DNA of 64,000 nucleotides, from NCBI RefSeq assembly GCF_900091955.1, contig NZ_FMDF01000138.1, positions 1 through 64,000 on the forward strand, written 5' to 3'. This document shows, in pieces, positions 48,681-59,176 of this stretch. The first letter of the stretch is position 1. Each line of letters starts with the position of its first letter. This stretch comes from Streptomyces sp. Ncost-T10-10d (GTDB lineage Bacteria > Actinomycetota > Actinomycetes > Streptomycetales > Streptomycetaceae). The notes under the pieces are model-generated. The model made no database searches, had not been told where the DNA came from, and worked only from the letters and a program-made list of their open reading frames with translations. A program made the translations under genes and the position numbers.

Positions 48681-49804
48681 CCGGCACCGACAGCCAGGGC
48701 CGGGAAAGCTACGACCGGCTTCCGGACGCCGCCGCCGAGCTCTTCGGCGAGGACGCGACGGCCGAGTACGCCTACGACCTGCTGACCGTCGACGTACCGG
48801 CCTCCTCCTGGACCGCCGCTCTCGAAACGGCCCGCGACCGGCTGGGGTGCACCTATTTCGACTGGCTGAGCGCTGTCGACGAACCGGGCACCGGCTTCCG
48901 GGTCTGTGCCCATGTCGCCTCCCTGGCCGAGGGCAAGGTCCGTCGGCTCCTGATCCGTACGACCGTTCCGCACGAGGCGGCGGTCCTTCCCACCGCCATC
49001 GACATCTACGCGGGCGCCGCCTGGCACGAGCGCGAGACACACGAGATGTTCGGCATCGGTTTCGAGGGCCACCCGCACCTGGTGCCGCTGCTGCTGCCCG
49101 AAGGCTTCGAGGGCCACCCGCTGCGCAAGGACTTCGTGCTGGCGGCACGCGTCGCGAAGGCCTGGCCGGGCGCGAAGGAGCCGGGCGAGTCGGAGCACGG
49201 CGGCCCGAAGCGGCGCACGATGCTGCCGCCCGGCGTCCCCGACCCGAACGAATGGGGCCCGCTCAAGGGCCAGCTCCCGCCCGCCCCGTCCCGCCCGGCC
49301 CGCACCCCGCGTGCGGCGGGCGACCGCCCGGTACGCCGTGCCCGCAGCGTGAGCGAGGGCTCGGCCGGCCAGCAGCCGAAGACGGCAGCTGCGGCCACCG
49401 AGCCCGCACCTCCCGCAACCCCGCGCCGTACCCGCAGCGCGTCCCAGGGCTCGGCCAGCCAGCAGCGCGAGGCGGCGAAGCCGGGGACGGCCGGGGCCGG
49501 GGCACAGGAACAGGCAGGACCGAACACGTCGGCGACGGGGACGGCAGAGTCGAACCCCAGAAGCAGCGACGCTCCCTGGCACCACGCCCGCCCGGCCTTC
49601 GGCACCACCGAGGGCCCGGGGACGGAGCCCCCGGTCGGGGAGGGGGCGGCCCGGGGAGAGGCCCCGCGCAGCGACACCCCCGTCCCCGCGACCACGCCCA
49701 CCCCCGACACCACCACGGACACCCCCGACCAGCCCGAGCTCCCGGCCCAGGACCCCACACCCGAGCCGGCCCCCGACCGTCCCGCCGGAGGCGATACCGC
49801 GTGA
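48677..49804 (+). CDS. nuoC2: Complex I-like subunit C with long low-complexity tail, second cluster
   Basis: The first roughly 175 residues are a NuoC (30-kDa) domain, ending in the family signature [23 protein letters not shown] and [12 protein letters not shown]. The remaining 200 residues are Pro/Ala/Thr/Gly-rich and probably disordered. Inside the tail a unit [14 protein letters not shown] is repeated as [14 protein letters not shown] with similar DNA, an evident internal duplication. The family is usually about 200-250 residues. There is no NuoD sequence fused to it. GTG start overlaps nuoB2; the end overlaps nuoH2 (GTGA). Confidence 0.9.
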   Translation: MTGTDSQGRESYDRLPDAAAELFGEDATAEYAYDLLTVDVPASSWTAALETARDRLGCTYFDWLSAVDEPGTGFRVCAHVASLAEGKVRRLLIRTTVPHEAAVLPTAIDIYAGAAWHERETHEMFGIGFEGHPHLVPLLLPEGFEGHPLRKDFVLAARVAKAWPGAKEPGESEHGGPKRRTMLPPGVPDPNEWGPLKGQLPPAPSRPARTPRAAGDRPVRRARSVSEGSAGQQPKTAAAATEPAPPATPRRTRSASQGSASQQREAAKPGTAGAGAQEQAGPNTSATGTAESNPRSSDAPWHHARPAFGTTEGPGTEPPVGEGAARGEAPRSDTPVPATTPTPDTTTDTPDQPELPAQDPTPEPAPDRPAGGDTA

Positions 49805-50769
49805 ACGACGCACTGGACGCCGCCCTCCGGCTCGTCATCGTCTTCGCCGTGTTCATGGTCCTCCCCCTCGTCGTGGGGCAGACCGAGCACAAGGTGATGG
49901 CCCATATGCAGGGCCGCCTCGGACCCATGTACGCGGGCGGCTTCCACGGCTGGGCCCAGCTCGTCGCGGACGGCGTGAAGTTCGCGCAGAAGGAAGACAT
50001 CGTCCCGGCCGAGGCCGACCGCCGTATCTTCCAGCTCGCGCCGGCCGTCGCGCTGCTCCCGTACCTCCTCGTGCTCGTCGCCATCCCGATCGGCCCCAGC
50101 GAGGGCGCGGTCGGACAGATCGTCGACGCGGGCATCTTCTTCGTGCTCGCCGTGATGGGCGTCGGAGTGCTCGGCTCGTTGATGGCGGGCTGGGCCTCGG
50201 CCAACAAGTTCTCCCTCCTCGGGGGTCTGCGCACGGCCGCCCAGCTGCTCGCGTACGAACTGCCGATGCTGCTCGCCGCCGCGTCCGTCGCGATGGCGGC
50301 AGGCACCGTCTCCCTCCCGGGCATCCTCAACGCCTTCGAGTGGTGGTGGCTGCCCTGGCAGATCGTCGGCGCCCTGGTCTTCTTCGTGGCCGGACTCGCC
50401 GAGCTGCAGCGCCCGCCGTTCGACATGCCGGTCGCCGACTCGGAGATCATCTTCGGCGCGTACACCGAGTACACCGGCCTCCGTTTCGCACTGTTCCTGC
50501 TCGCCGAGTACGCGGGCATCGTCGTCCTGTGCGGACTGACCACCGTCCTCTTCCTCGGCGGCTGGCACGGCCCGTTCGGCGCCGACGGACTCGGCTGGGT
50601 CTGGACGCTCCTCAAGGTCGCGGTCCTCGCCTTCGTCGTCATCTGGCTGCGCGTGAGCTACCCCCGGCTCCGGGAGGACCAGCTGCAGAAGCTCGCCTGG
50701 ACCACCCTCATCCCGCTCGCTCTCGCGCAGATCGCGCTCACCGGCATCGTGAAGGTGGCGATCAACTGA
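49801..50769 (+). CDS. nuoH2: Complex I-like subunit H, second cluster
   Basis: A 322-residue NuoH of normal bacterial length, without the C-terminal tail of the copy at 1026. It has [43 protein letters not shown], the quinone-site loop [37 protein letters not shown] and eight or so helices. Its sequence differs substantially from the main NuoH (for instance [15 protein letters not shown] against [15 protein letters not shown]), so the clusters are old paralogues and not a recent copy. GTG start in the nuoC2 stop; end overlaps nuoI2 (TGATG). Confidence 0.95.
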   Translation: MNDALDAALRLVIVFAVFMVLPLVVGQTEHKVMAHMQGRLGPMYAGGFHGWAQLVADGVKFAQKEDIVPAEADRRIFQLAPAVALLPYLLVLVAIPIGPSEGAVGQIVDAGIFFVLAVMGVGVLGSLMAGWASANKFSLLGGLRTAAQLLAYELPMLLAAASVAMAAGTVSLPGILNAFEWWWLPWQIVGALVFFVAGLAELQRPPFDMPVADSEIIFGAYTEYTGLRFALFLLAEYAGIVVLCGLTTVLFLGGWHGPFGADGLGWVWTLLKVAVLAFVVIWLRVSYPRLREDQLQKLAWTTLIPLALAQIALTGIVKVAIN

Positions 50770-51401
50770 TGGCTGCATCGCTCCCGCCCTCGCGGCCCCG
50801 CATCCCCGGCACAGGCCTGGCCAAGGGCCTGGCCGTCACCCTGCGGACGATGACGAGGAAGACGGTCACCGCGCAGTACCCGGACGTCCAGCCCGAGCTC
50901 CCGCCCCGCTCCCGCGGTGTCATCGCACTGTTCGAGGAGAACTGCACGGTCTGCATGCTCTGCGCCCGTGAGTGCCCGGACTGGTGCATCTACATCGACT
51001 CCCACAAGGAGACGGTGCCTGCCGCCGCCCCGGGCGGGCGCGAGCGCAGCCGCAACGTCCTCGACCGCTTCGCGATCGACTTCTCGCTCTGCATGTACTG
51101 CGGTATCTGTATCGAGGTGTGTCCCTTCGACGCACTGTTCTGGTCGCCGGAGTTCGAGTACGCGGAGACGGACATCCTCGAACTCACTCATGAGCGCGAC
51201 AAGCTCCGCGAATGGATGTGGACGGTGCCGGAGCCGCCCGCGCTCGACCCCGGCGCCGAGGAGCCGAAGGAGATCGCCGCCGCCCGAAAGACGGCGGAGA
51301 AACTCGAAGCCCAGCGCGCCAAGGAGGCGCAGGAAGCCCAGCAGGCCCAGCAGGCCCAAGAGACCCAGCAGGTTCAGAGCAGAGAAGAGGGGGAGGAGTG
51401 A
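50769..51401 (+). CDS. nuoI2: Complex I-like subunit I (two 4Fe-4S), second cluster
   Basis: A 210-residue 8Fe ferredoxin-like subunit with both cluster motifs complete: cysteines 59, 62, 65 and 69 ([12 protein letters not shown]) and 108, 111, 114 and 118 ([12 protein letters not shown]). The last 50 residues are a charged Glu/Ala/Gln tail with repeated AQQAQ/AQE units, not present in the main copy. In a complex lacking E, F and G this subunit would be the natural entry point for electrons from ferredoxin. ATG at 50769 overlaps the nuoH2 stop. Confidence 0.93.
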   Translation: MAASLPPSRPRIPGTGLAKGLAVTLRTMTRKTVTAQYPDVQPELPPRSRGVIALFEENCTVCMLCARECPDWCIYIDSHKETVPAAAPGGRERSRNVLDRFAIDFSLCMYCGICIEVCPFDALFWSPEFEYAETDILELTHERDKLREWMWTVPEPPALDPGAEEPKEIAAARKTAEKLEAQRAKEAQEAQQAQQAQETQQVQSREEGEE

Positions 51402-51961
51402 CACTCGCAGCCGCCGCGGCCCACTCCGCCCACTCAGGCTTCCTCTCCCCGACCGGCATCGAGATCGCTTTCGTCCTCGTCGGCATCGCCACCTTCGGCG
51501 CAGCCCTCGTCACGGTCACGACCAGGCAACTGGTGCATGCCGCCCTCTGGCTGGTCGTGGCGCTCGGCGGCCTCGCCGTCGAGTACCTCCTGCTCACCGC
51601 GGAGTTCATCGCCTGGGTGCAGGTACTGATCTACGTCGGTTCCGTGGTCGTCCTCCTTCTCTTCGGGCTGATGCTCACCAAGGCACCCATCGGCCGCTCC
51701 CCGGACGCCGACTCGGGCAACCGCTGGGCTGCCCTCGGCGTGGCGGTCGCCGCCGCAGGCGTGCTCGTCTGGGTCGTGGTCGACGCCTTCCGCACCACCT
51801 GGATCGACCTGGACGGACCGGCCCAGGGCTCCACCGAGGTGACCGGCGCCTTCCTCTTCCGGCACTGGGTGCTGCCGTTCGAAGCACTCTCCGTCCTGCT
51901 GCTCGCCGCCCTCGTCGGTGCGATCGTCCTGTCCCGCAAGCGCAGTAAGGAGCAGAGCTGA
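51398..51961 (+). CDS. nuoJ2: Complex I-like subunit J, second cluster
   Basis: A 187-residue NuoJ with five helices, including [25 protein letters not shown] (third helix of the family). It lacks the long hydrophilic tail of the main NuoJ and is close to the E. coli length. The GTG start is in the nuoI2 stop and has GGGAGGA directly upstream; the end overlaps nuoK2 (TGATG). Confidence 0.92.
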   Translation: MTLAAAAAHSAHSGFLSPTGIEIAFVLVGIATFGAALVTVTTRQLVHAALWLVVALGGLAVEYLLLTAEFIAWVQVLIYVGSVVVLLLFGLMLTKAPIGRSPDADSGNRWAALGVAVAAAGVLVWVVVDAFRTTWIDLDGPAQGSTEVTGAFLFRHWVLPFEALSVLLLAALVGAIVLSRKRSKEQS

Positions 51962-52374
51962 TGCACCTCGCCTATCCCGCCGTGCTCGCCGCCCTCCTCT
52001 TCTGCACCGGGCTGTACGGAGTGCTCGCCCGCCGCAACGCGATCCTGGTCCTGATGTCCGTCGAGCTGATGCTCAACGCCGTCAACCTCAACCTGGTCGC
52101 CTTCGACGTCTGGCTCCGCGACACCCTGCACTCCGGCCAGGCCCTCACCCTCTTCACCATCGCCATCGCGGCGGCGGAGATCGGCATCGGCCTGGCGATC
52201 GTCCTCGCCGTCCACCGCAACCGAGGCAGCTCGGACATCGACCGCCTCCGCGACACCGCCGAGACCGACGCCGCCGAAACCCTCCCCGTCGATGAGGCCG
52301 ACGAGAACCGCGGCACCGAAGACCAGGCCACTGCTCCGGCAGGGAAGGCAAAGAAGGCAGAGGCCACCACGTGA
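51961..52374 (+). CDS. nuoK2: Complex I-like subunit K, second cluster
   Basis: A NuoK of three helices with the conserved glutamates ([21 protein letters not shown] and [19 protein letters not shown]). It is 137 residues because of an acidic C-terminal tail of about 38 residues after the last helix, absent from the 99-residue main copy. Joined to nuoJ2 and nuoL2 by overlapping start/stop codons. Confidence 0.93.
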   Translation: MHLAYPAVLAALLFCTGLYGVLARRNAILVLMSVELMLNAVNLNLVAFDVWLRDTLHSGQALTLFTIAIAAAEIGIGLAIVLAVHRNRGSSDIDRLRDTAETDAAETLPVDEADENRGTEDQATAPAGKAKKAEATT

Positions 52375-54371
52375 CGACCACGACCCTCGCCGTCCTCGTC
52401 CCCCTCCTTCCGTTCCTGGGCGCCGCGGCCGGTCTCCTTCTCGGACGCAACGCCCCCGGATACGTACGCCCCCTCGCCGTACTGCCCACCCTCGCCGCCT
52501 TCGTGCTCGCCGTCGTCGTCGCCTCGGACCAGGGCGGCGGCCGGGCCATCGACGCCGCGACCCGGCTCACCCCCACCGGCTCGGTCCCGATCGACCTCGC
52601 CCTGCACCTCGACGGCTTCGCGGTCCTCGTCGCCGTCCTGGTCGGGCTCGTCGCGACCTGTGTGCAGATCTACTCGACCGCCTATCTGCGCGACGACCCC
52701 CGATACCCCTCGTACGCGGCTCTCGTCTCCCTCTTCACCGCCGCGATGCTGCTCGTCGTCTACTCCGGTGACCTGATGGTGCTCCTGGTCGGCTGGGAGA
52801 TCATGGGCATCTGCTCCTACTTCCTCGTCGGCCACTACTGGGAGACGCCCGAAGCCCGCGCCGCCTCCCTCAAGGCCTTCCTGGTGACCAAGCTCGGCGA
52901 CGTCCCCTTCCTGATCGGTCTGTTCGCGCTCGCCGCCGACACCGGCACGTTCCGCATCACCGGCATCCTGGGCGCCGTCGCGAACGGCGGCCTGGACCAC
53001 CCCACCGTCGTCGCCCTGCTGCTCCTCGCGGGCGTCGCGGGCAAGTCCGCGCAGTTCCCCCTGCACACCTGGCTGCCCGACGCGATGGCCGGCCCCACCC
53101 CCGTCTCCGCGCTGATCCACGCCGCGACGATGGTCGCCGCCGGTATCTACTTCGTGGCCCGGCTCCTCCCCGTCTTCGCCCAGTCCGGCGCGGCCCTCGT
53201 CGTCCTCGCCGTGATGGCGGCGATCACGATGATCGGCTCGGGACTCGCCGCCCTCGCCCAGGACGACATCAAGCGCGTCCTCGCCTACTCGACGATCGGC
53301 CAGCTCGGCTACATGGCCGGCGCCCTGGCCGTCGGCGACCGAGGTGCCGCCGTCTTCCACCTCCTCTCCCACGGTGCGTTCAAGGCCGTCCTCTTCCTCG
53401 CGGCGGGCGTCGTCATCCACGCCGCCGGGACCAACTCGCTGGCCGCCATGTCCCGAATGGGCGGCCTGACGAAGCGCATCCCGGACGCCTACTGGACGAT
53501 GACCGTCGCCCTCCTCGCGCTCGCCGCCATCCCGCCGTTCGCCGGCTTCTTCTCCAAGGAAGCCGTCCTCGTCGCCGCCGAACACACCGCACTCGGGGAA
53601 CGGCACGTCGCCCCGGCCGCCGCCGGCTGGACCGTCCTCGTCGCCGGGCTGCTCGCCGCCGTCCTCACTGCCGCGTACGCCACCCGTCTGTGGCTCCTCG
53701 CCTTCCGGGGCCGCGGCGCCGAGGTCCCCGACCACGGCAGGCAGCCCGTCGCGATGACCGCCGTCCTCTGGGTGCTCGCCGTCCCCACCATCGCCTTCGG
53801 ACTGACCGTCGGCGCGATCACCGACTGGTTCGACGGCCACAGCCTCACCCCGTCCCTGACCACCGCCGTCCTCTCTACGGGCGTCGGCCTCGTCGGCGGC
53901 CTCGTCACCTACGGCGCCTGGCGCCACACATCGGCACTCGCCGCCCGCACCCCCGTCGGCACCGTCGTCGCCCACCCCGACGCCGAACCCGCTCTCGTCG
54001 AGGCCGAGGCCATGACCCACCACACCGCCGGCTACGGCGACACCCCGGGCACCCCCGACCCGGCCGACCCGGGCCGCCTCCTGCTCGGCCCGCTCCACCG
54101 CCACGCCGCCACGGGCTTCCACCTGGACGCCCTGTACACGGCCCTGTTCGTCCGCCCCGTCCAGGCCGCGGCGAGCCTCGTCCGCTTCCTGGACCGCGAG
54201 GTCGTCGACACCTACGTACGGGGCTCCGGCACCGGCGCGCGCTGGCTCGGCACCGCCGTCCGCCGTGCCCAGACCGGCAACGTGCAGACCTACCTCAGCG
54301 CACTGCTCGCCGGTTCCCTGGTCCTGGCGATCGCCGCCGTCGTTTTTTCCAACGTCAACGCCGGGTCGTGA
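52371..54371 (+). CDS. nuoL2: Complex I-like subunit L, second cluster
   Basis: A 666-residue antiporter-like subunit: [62 protein letters not shown] and [21 protein letters not shown] are the diagnostic stretches. The carboxyl part includes the NuoL-specific long segment with a region rich in His/Pro/Asp around residues 535-580, then a final helix. The glutamate and lysine residues needed for pumping are kept. GTG start in the nuoK2 stop. Confidence 0.95.
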   Translation: MTTTTLAVLVPLLPFLGAAAGLLLGRNAPGYVRPLAVLPTLAAFVLAVVVASDQGGGRAIDAATRLTPTGSVPIDLALHLDGFAVLVAVLVGLVATCVQIYSTAYLRDDPRYPSYAALVSLFTAAMLLVVYSGDLMVLLVGWEIMGICSYFLVGHYWETPEARAASLKAFLVTKLGDVPFLIGLFALAADTGTFRITGILGAVANGGLDHPTVVALLLLAGVAGKSAQFPLHTWLPDAMAGPTPVSALIHAATMVAAGIYFVARLLPVFAQSGAALVVLAVMAAITMIGSGLAALAQDDIKRVLAYSTIGQLGYMAGALAVGDRGAAVFHLLSHGAFKAVLFLAAGVVIHAAGTNSLAAMSRMGGLTKRIPDAYWTMTVALLALAAIPPFAGFFSKEAVLVAAEHTALGERHVAPAAAGWTVLVAGLLAAVLTAAYATRLWLLAFRGRGAEVPDHGRQPVAMTAVLWVLAVPTIAFGLTVGAITDWFDGHSLTPSLTTAVLSTGVGLVGGLVTYGAWRHTSALAARTPVGTVVAHPDAEPALVEAEAMTHHTAGYGDTPGTPDPADPGRLLLGPLHRHAATGFHLDALYTALFVRPVQAAASLVRFLDREVVDTYVRGSGTGARWLGTAVRRAQTGNVQTYLSALLAGSLVLAIAAVVFSNVNAGS

Positions 54372-54374
54372 GCC

Positions 54375-55949
54375 GTGATCGATATCAGCGAATCCGTGAT
54401 GCAGTTCCTTCTCGCGTTCATCGTCGTCGTCCCGATCGTCGGCGCCGTGGCCGCTCTGTTGCCGGCCCCGCCCGGGCTGAAGGGAAAGAGCCCCGACCAG
54501 GCCGTGCTCCGCCACGGCGTGACCGTCACCGGCGCGGTCCTCATCGCCGCGATCGTGCTGGCCGTCGGCTTCGACCACGCCCACCCCTCGAAGATGCAGG
54601 CCACCACCGACATCAACTGGATCCCGGCGCTCGACGTCCGCATCCACCTCGGCATCGACGGCATTTCGCTCCCCCTTGTCGTGATGACCGCGCTGCTGAC
54701 CTTCCTCTGCGCGCTCTACAGCTACTTCAAGATGCCTGCGGGCCCCTCCCCGAAGGCCTTCGTCGCACTCGTCCTCGTCCTGGAGTCCGGCACCCTCGCG
54801 ACCTTCGCCGTCCTCGATCTGCTGCTGTTCTTCCTGGCGTTCGAGATGGTGCTCATCCCGATGTACTTCCTGATCGCCCGCTGGGGCGGTGCACAGAAGC
54901 AGGCCGCCGCCTGGAAGTTCATCCTCTACACGCTGCTCGGCTCGGTGGTCATGCTGCTGGGCCTGCTCCTCATCGGACTGAAGAGCGGCACCTTCGACAT
55001 GGTGGCACTCGCCACTGACAACGGCCGTGGGCTCACCTCGTCCGTGCAGGGCATCGCCGTTCTGGCGATCGGCATCGGGCTCGCCGTGAAGACCCCGATG
55101 TGGCCGCTGCACAGCTGGCTCCCGGACGCCCACACCGCCGCCCCGACCGTCGGTTCGGTCCTGCTCGCGGGTGTCCTGCTGAAGATGGGCACGTACGGAT
55201 TCATCCGCATCCTGCTTCCCATCGCCCCCGACGGGATGCACACCTTCGCGCCCTACCTCGCCGCCTTCGCGGTCGTCGGCATCGTCTACGGATCGCTCGC
55301 CTGCCTGGCGCTGGCCCGCCCGGGCTCCAAGGGCGACCTCAAGCGCCTGATCGCGTACTCCTCCGTCGGGCACATGGGCTTCGTACTCCTCGGCATCGCG
55401 AGCATGACCCCCACCGGAGTCAACGGCGCGCTCTTCGCCAACATCGCCCACGGACTCATCACCGGCCTGCTGTTCTTCCTGGTCGGCGCGGTCAAGGACC
55501 GGTACGGCACCGCCGACCTCGACACCCTCTCCGGCGCCACCGGGGCCGCGCTCTACGGCCGCGCCCCCCGCCTCGGCGGCCTCCTCGCCTTCGCCGCCGT
55601 CGCCTCCCTGGGCCTGCCCGGGCTCGCCGGGTTCTGGGGCGAGATGCTCGCCCTGTTCGGCTCCTTCGACCCCGCCGACGGCCTCAGCCGCCCCGCCTTC
55701 CTCACCTTCATGTCGATCGCCGCGTTCGGCACCCTGCTCACCGCCGCGTACATGCTGATCGTCGTGCGCCGGGTCTGCATGGGCGAGAAGCGGGAAGAGC
55801 CGCAGCGACTGGCCGATGTCCAGACGTACGAATTCGCCGCCTGGACCCCGCTCGTCGCCCTCACCGTCCTCGCCGGCCTGTGGCCCGCCGTCCTCCTCGG
55901 CCTCACCGACCCGGCCGTGCAGAAGCTCCTCGCAGGAGGCAAGTCGTGA
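54375..55949 (+). CDS. nuoM2: Complex I-like subunit M, second cluster
   Basis: A 524-residue Nuo[21 protein letters not shown] (glutamate helix), VKTPMWPLHSWLPDAHTAAPTVGSVLLAGVLLKMGTYGFIRI, and LKRLIAYSSVGHMGFVLLGIASM. Length and helix pattern are normal for the family. GTG at 54375, three bases after the nuoL2 stop; the stop overlaps nuoN2. Confidence 0.95.
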   Translation: MIDISESVMQFLLAFIVVVPIVGAVAALLPAPPGLKGKSPDQAVLRHGVTVTGAVLIAAIVLAVGFDHAHPSKMQATTDINWIPALDVRIHLGIDGISLPLVVMTALLTFLCALYSYFKMPAGPSPKAFVALVLVLESGTLATFAVLDLLLFFLAFEMVLIPMYFLIARWGGAQKQAAAWKFILYTLLGSVVMLLGLLLIGLKSGTFDMVALATDNGRGLTSSVQGIAVLAIGIGLAVKTPMWPLHSWLPDAHTAAPTVGSVLLAGVLLKMGTYGFIRILLPIAPDGMHTFAPYLAAFAVVGIVYGSLACLALARPGSKGDLKRLIAYSSVGHMGFVLLGIASMTPTGVNGALFANIAHGLITGLLFFLVGAVKDRYGTADLDTLSGATGAALYGRAPRLGGLLAFAAVASLGLPGLAGFWGEMLALFGSFDPADGLSRPAFLTFMSIAAFGTLLTAAYMLIVVRRVCMGEKREEPQRLADVQTYEFAAWTPLVALTVLAGLWPAVLLGLTDPAVQKLLAGGKS

Positions 55950-57520
55950 CCACAGCCGTCGTCACCCCGGCCGTCGTCACCACAGCGGCCGAGAACACCA
56001 CCAGCCTCATCCAGTCCGTCGACTGGCTCGCGATCGCGCCCCCGGTCGTCGTCGCGTCCGTCGCCCTGATCGTCCTGGTCGCCGACCTCTTCCTGCCCGA
56101 GGAGCGCAAGCCGCTCCTCGGCCGGGTCACCATCGCCGGACTCGTGGCCGCACTCGCCCTCCTCGTCCCGCTGCGCGACGGCGACCGCTCCACCTTCTGC
56201 CTCACCGCGGCAACCACCGGCACCGGGACCACCGGGGCCTGCAGCTACACCGCCGACCACTTCGCCCTCGTCATCCAGGCCCTCGTACTCGGCGGTGCCC
56301 TGCTGACCGCCCTGCTCTCCCTCGGCGACACACGCAAGCTCCCCGCGGGCGAGTTCTGGTTCCTCCTGCTGTCCTCCGCGTCGGGCGCCGCACTCCTGCC
56401 CGCCGCCCGCGACCTCGCCACCCTCGTCGTCGCCCTCGAAGTCGCCTCGCTGCCCGCCTTCGCCCTCGTCGGCATCAAGCGCGGCGACCGGCGCTCCTCC
56501 GAGGCCGCGCTGAAGTTCTTCCTCTCCTCCGTCGTCGCGACCGCCGTCATGCTGCTCGGCGTCAGCTTCGTGTACGCCACCACCGGCACCCTGCACCTCA
56601 CGGAGATCGCCGCCCGGCTCGACGACGTACCCGGTCAGCTCGACACCCTCGCCAAGGCGGGTGTCGTCCTCACCCTGGTCGGCTTCGCCTTCAAGACGGC
56701 CGCCGCACCGTTCCACTTCTGGGTTCCCGACACCTACGTCGGCGCACCCCTGCCGGTCGCCGCCTACCTTTCGGTCGTCGGCAAGGCGGTCGGCTTCTCC
56801 GGCCTCATCCTCGTCACCGTGATCGCGTTCCCGGCGTACGCCGACGTCTGGGGACCGGCCCTCGCCGTCCTTGCCGCGCTCACCATGACGGCCGGGAACG
56901 TCGCCGCCCTGCGCCAGGACGCCACCCGCGTCCGCAGCGCCGTACGCCTGCTCGCCTGGTCGTCCGTCGCCCAGGCCGGCTACCTCCTGGTGCCGATCGC
57001 CGCCGCCGCGTACGCCAGCGACGAGCACATCGGCTCCACCGTCGCGTACGCCCTCATGTACGCCGTCGTGAACCTCGGCGCATTCGCGGTCGCGGCCCTC
57101 GTCGCGCGTACGAACCCCGGAAACCGGATCTCCGACTACCGCGGCCTGTACGCCACCCGCCCCCTGACCGCCCTCGCGATGGCCTTCTTCCTGCTCTGCC
57201 TGGCCGGCCTGCCGCCCGGCATCATCGGCCTCTTCGCCAAGGTCACGGTCTTCTCCGCGGCCGTCGACGCGGGACTCGGCTGGCTCGCCGTCGTCATGGC
57301 CGTCAATGTCGTGATCGCGCTCTACTACTACCTGCAGTGGACCGCGGCGCTCTTCCGTGCCCCGGAAGAGACCGCGACGGACGAGGCCGCACCCGCCCCC
57401 ACCAGGCACCGCGCCCCGGCCTCCCTCACCGCCGCGATCGCCCTCACCGCCGTCGCAGGCGTCGTACTCTCCGGTGCCCCGCAGACGGTCCTCAGGTTCG
57501 CCGCCGTCAATCTCTTCTGA
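55946..57520 (+). CDS. nuoN2: Complex I-like subunit N, second cluster
   Basis: A 524-residue NuoN: VVALEVASLPAFALVGIKRGDRRSSEAALKFFLSSVVATAVMLLG, then FAFKTAAAPFHFWVPDTYVGAPLPVAAYLSVVGKA. The position normally reading KRLLAYSS is here RSAVRLLAWSSVAQAGYLL, so one lysine/serine environment is changed relative to the main NuoN. The start at 55946 overlaps nuoM2; the frame itself remains open upstream in nuoM2. It is the last gene of the cluster; no D, E, F or G subunit follows. Confidence 0.93.
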   Translation: MTTAVVTPAVVTTAAENTTSLIQSVDWLAIAPPVVVASVALIVLVADLFLPEERKPLLGRVTIAGLVAALALLVPLRDGDRSTFCLTAATTGTGTTGACSYTADHFALVIQALVLGGALLTALLSLGDTRKLPAGEFWFLLLSSASGAALLPAARDLATLVVALEVASLPAFALVGIKRGDRRSSEAALKFFLSSVVATAVMLLGVSFVYATTGTLHLTEIAARLDDVPGQLDTLAKAGVVLTLVGFAFKTAAAPFHFWVPDTYVGAPLPVAAYLSVVGKAVGFSGLILVTVIAFPAYADVWGPALAVLAALTMTAGNVAALRQDATRVRSAVRLLAWSSVAQAGYLLVPIAAAAYASDEHIGSTVAYALMYAVVNLGAFAVAALVARTNPGNRISDYRGLYATRPLTALAMAFFLLCLAGLPPGIIGLFAKVTVFSAAVDAGLGWLAVVMAVNVVIALYYYLQWTAALFRAPEETATDEAAPAPTRHRAPASLTAAIALTAVAGVVLSGAPQTVLRFAAVNLF

Positions 57521-57617
57521 CGTACGCAAGATCGGTTTGCCCGGGACGGCCCGTACAGGGCAAGGTCATGCCCGCACATCCCCACACACGTACGCATGTC
57601 CCAGAGGAGCAAGAGCA

Positions 57618-58076
57618 GTGCTGAACGGGTTCAAGGACTTCATCCTGCGCGGGAACGTCATCTCGATGGCCATCGGGCTGGCTGTCGGAGCCGCGTTCAC
57701 CGCAGTCGTCACCGGATTCAGCACCGCCTTCATCACCCCGCTGATCGGCCTCGCAACCGGTTCCGTCGGAGACTTCAGCGCGGCGGAGTTCTCGATCGAG
57801 GGCGCCATCTTCCCGTACGGGAAGTTCCTCGCCGCCGCCATCGCCTTCCTGATCACCGCGACGGTGCTCTACTTCTGCGTCGTCGTCCCCATGACGAAGG
57901 TGCAGAACCGCTTCGCCAAGGCGGACGAGAAGGTCGACATCAAGGCCGCCGTGCGCGACTGCCCCCGCTGCTACACCGAGATCCCGGCCATCGCCTCCCG
58001 CTGTGCCCACTGCACCAGCGAGATCAAGCCGGACCCCGAGGCCCTCGCACTCGCCGGCCTCCCCGCCCAGCGCTGA
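57618..58076 (+). CDS. mscL: Large-conductance mechanosensitive channel with C-terminal zinc ribbon
   Basis: The 152-residue product has the MscL core: GFKDFILRGNVISMAIGLAVGAAFTAVVTGF (first helix), an extracellular loop, and FLAAAIAFLITATVLYFCVVVPM (second helix). Where the classical protein has a charged helical bundle, this one has cysteines 115, 118, 129 and 132 in a CPRC...CAHC zinc-ribbon pattern. MscL opens under high membrane tension in osmotic downshock. GTG at 57618 has AGGAGC 8 bases upstream; the frame is open further up, in the nuoN2 gene, but without MscL similarity. Confidence 0.92.
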   Translation: MLNGFKDFILRGNVISMAIGLAVGAAFTAVVTGFSTAFITPLIGLATGSVGDFSAAEFSIEGAIFPYGKFLAAAIAFLITATVLYFCVVVPMTKVQNRFAKADEKVDIKAAVRDCPRCYTEIPAIASRCAHCTSEIKPDPEALALAGLPAQR

Positions 58077-58124
58077 GCGGCCCGGCGCCGACCGGCACAC
58101 GCCGACCCCTCCACCCGTACGGCC

Positions 58125-58162
58125 CAGGGCCTGATCCGGCCGCACATGCCGGACAGGCCCTG
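58125..58162 (+). terminator. Terminator after mscL
   Basis: Arms CAGGGCCTGATCCGGC and GCCGGACAGGCCCTG pair with one mismatch and one bulge around a 7-base loop, 48 bases past the mscL stop. Confidence 0.78.
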
Positions 58163-58225
58163 TGTCCACGGCCACGCGCACAAGGGAACTAGCTCTCCTC
58201 GCCTGGCGTTGACCAGTACGGGAGG

Positions 58226-58244
58226 CTCCACTGGGGGAGTGGAG
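58226..58244. promoter_or_regulatory. Short dyad upstream of htpX
   Basis: CTCCACT-GGGGG-AGTGGAG, perfect 7-bp arms, about 50 bases before the htpX start and 11 bases after a TTGACC (58209-58214) that could be a -35. It may be an operator; there is no direct evidence for it. Confidence 0.35.
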
Positions 58245-58291
58245 ACCACCAAGCAAAGGGTTCCCCTGCCGCACCATTTGGAGGGCGTACC

Positions 58292-59155
58292 GTGCACCGC
58301 CGGCACAACGGGCTGAGAACCGCCGTACTCCTCGGGGGCCTGTCCGCACTCATCATCGTCATCGGAAGCTTCTTCGGACGTACGGGCCTGATCGTCGCGC
58401 TTCTCGTAGCCGTCGGCACCAACGCCTACGCGTACTGGAACAGCGACAAGCTGGCGCTCAGGGCCATGCGCGCCCGCCCCGTCAGCGAATTCGAGGCGCC
58501 ACAGCTCTACCGCATGGTCCGCGAGCTCTCAACAGCAGCCCGCCAGCCCATGCCCCGGCTCTACATCTCCCCGACACAGGCCCCCAACGCCTTCGCCACC
58601 GGCCGCAATCCGCGCAATGCGGCGGTCTGTTGCACCGAGGGCATCCTGCAGATTCTGGACGAGCGAGAGCTGCGCGGAGTCCTCGGCCACGAGCTGAGCC
58701 ATGTCTACAACCGCGACATCCTGATCTCGTCCGTCGCCGGAGCGCTCGCCTCCGTCGTCATGTTCCTGGTCAACTTCGCCTGGCTGATCCCGGTGGGCCG
58801 GTCCGAGGACGACGAGGGCCCCGGCATCCTCGGCATGCTGCTGATCATGATCCTCGGCCCGCTGGCCGCCTCCGTCATCCAACTGGCCGTAAGCCGCTCC
58901 CGCGAATACGAGGCGGATGCCTCGGGTGCCCAGCTGACCGGCGACCCACTGGCCCTCGCCGGCGCCCTGCGGAAGCTCGAAGCCGGTACGAAACAACTCC
59001 CTCTGCCCCCCGAGCCGAGGATCGAGACCGCGAGCCACATGATGATCGCGAATCCCTTCCGCCCCGGCCAGGGCATCTCCAAGATGTTCTCGACACACCC
59101 GCCGATGGCGGAGCGCATCGCACGCCTGGAGCAGATGGCAGGTCGTCGTCCGTGA
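58292..59155 (+). CDS. htpX: HtpX-type zinc metalloprotease
   Basis: A 287-residue M48B membrane protease for quality control of membrane proteins. Two N-terminal helices, then the zinc site [15 protein letters not shown] (HExxH) with the third ligand glutamate in [17 protein letters not shown], two further helices between, and the C-terminal [15 protein letters not shown] typical of HtpX. GTG has GGAGG 7 bases upstream. It is expressed separately from mscL. Confidence 0.95.
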   Translation: MHRRHNGLRTAVLLGGLSALIIVIGSFFGRTGLIVALLVAVGTNAYAYWNSDKLALRAMRARPVSEFEAPQLYRMVRELSTAARQPMPRLYISPTQAPNAFATGRNPRNAAVCCTEGILQILDERELRGVLGHELSHVYNRDILISSVAGALASVVMFLVNFAWLIPVGRSEDDEGPGILGMLLIMILGPLAASVIQLAVSRSREYEADASGAQLTGDPLALAGALRKLEAGTKQLPLPPEPRIETASHMMIANPFRPGQGISKMFSTHPPMAERIARLEQMAGRRP

Positions 59156-59176
59156 GGACGATCGGTGCGGACGCCC

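Noticed and set aside
48677-49804. NuoC2 as a fused NuoCD protein
   Set aside because: After the NuoC domain the sequence is a low-complexity tail; none of the NuoD motifs is present.
51972-55451. 1159-codon open frame on the minus strand across nuoK2-nuoM2
   Set aside because: Its translation is Asp/Glu/Gly/Arg-rich low complexity, and the other strand encodes three clear membrane subunits.
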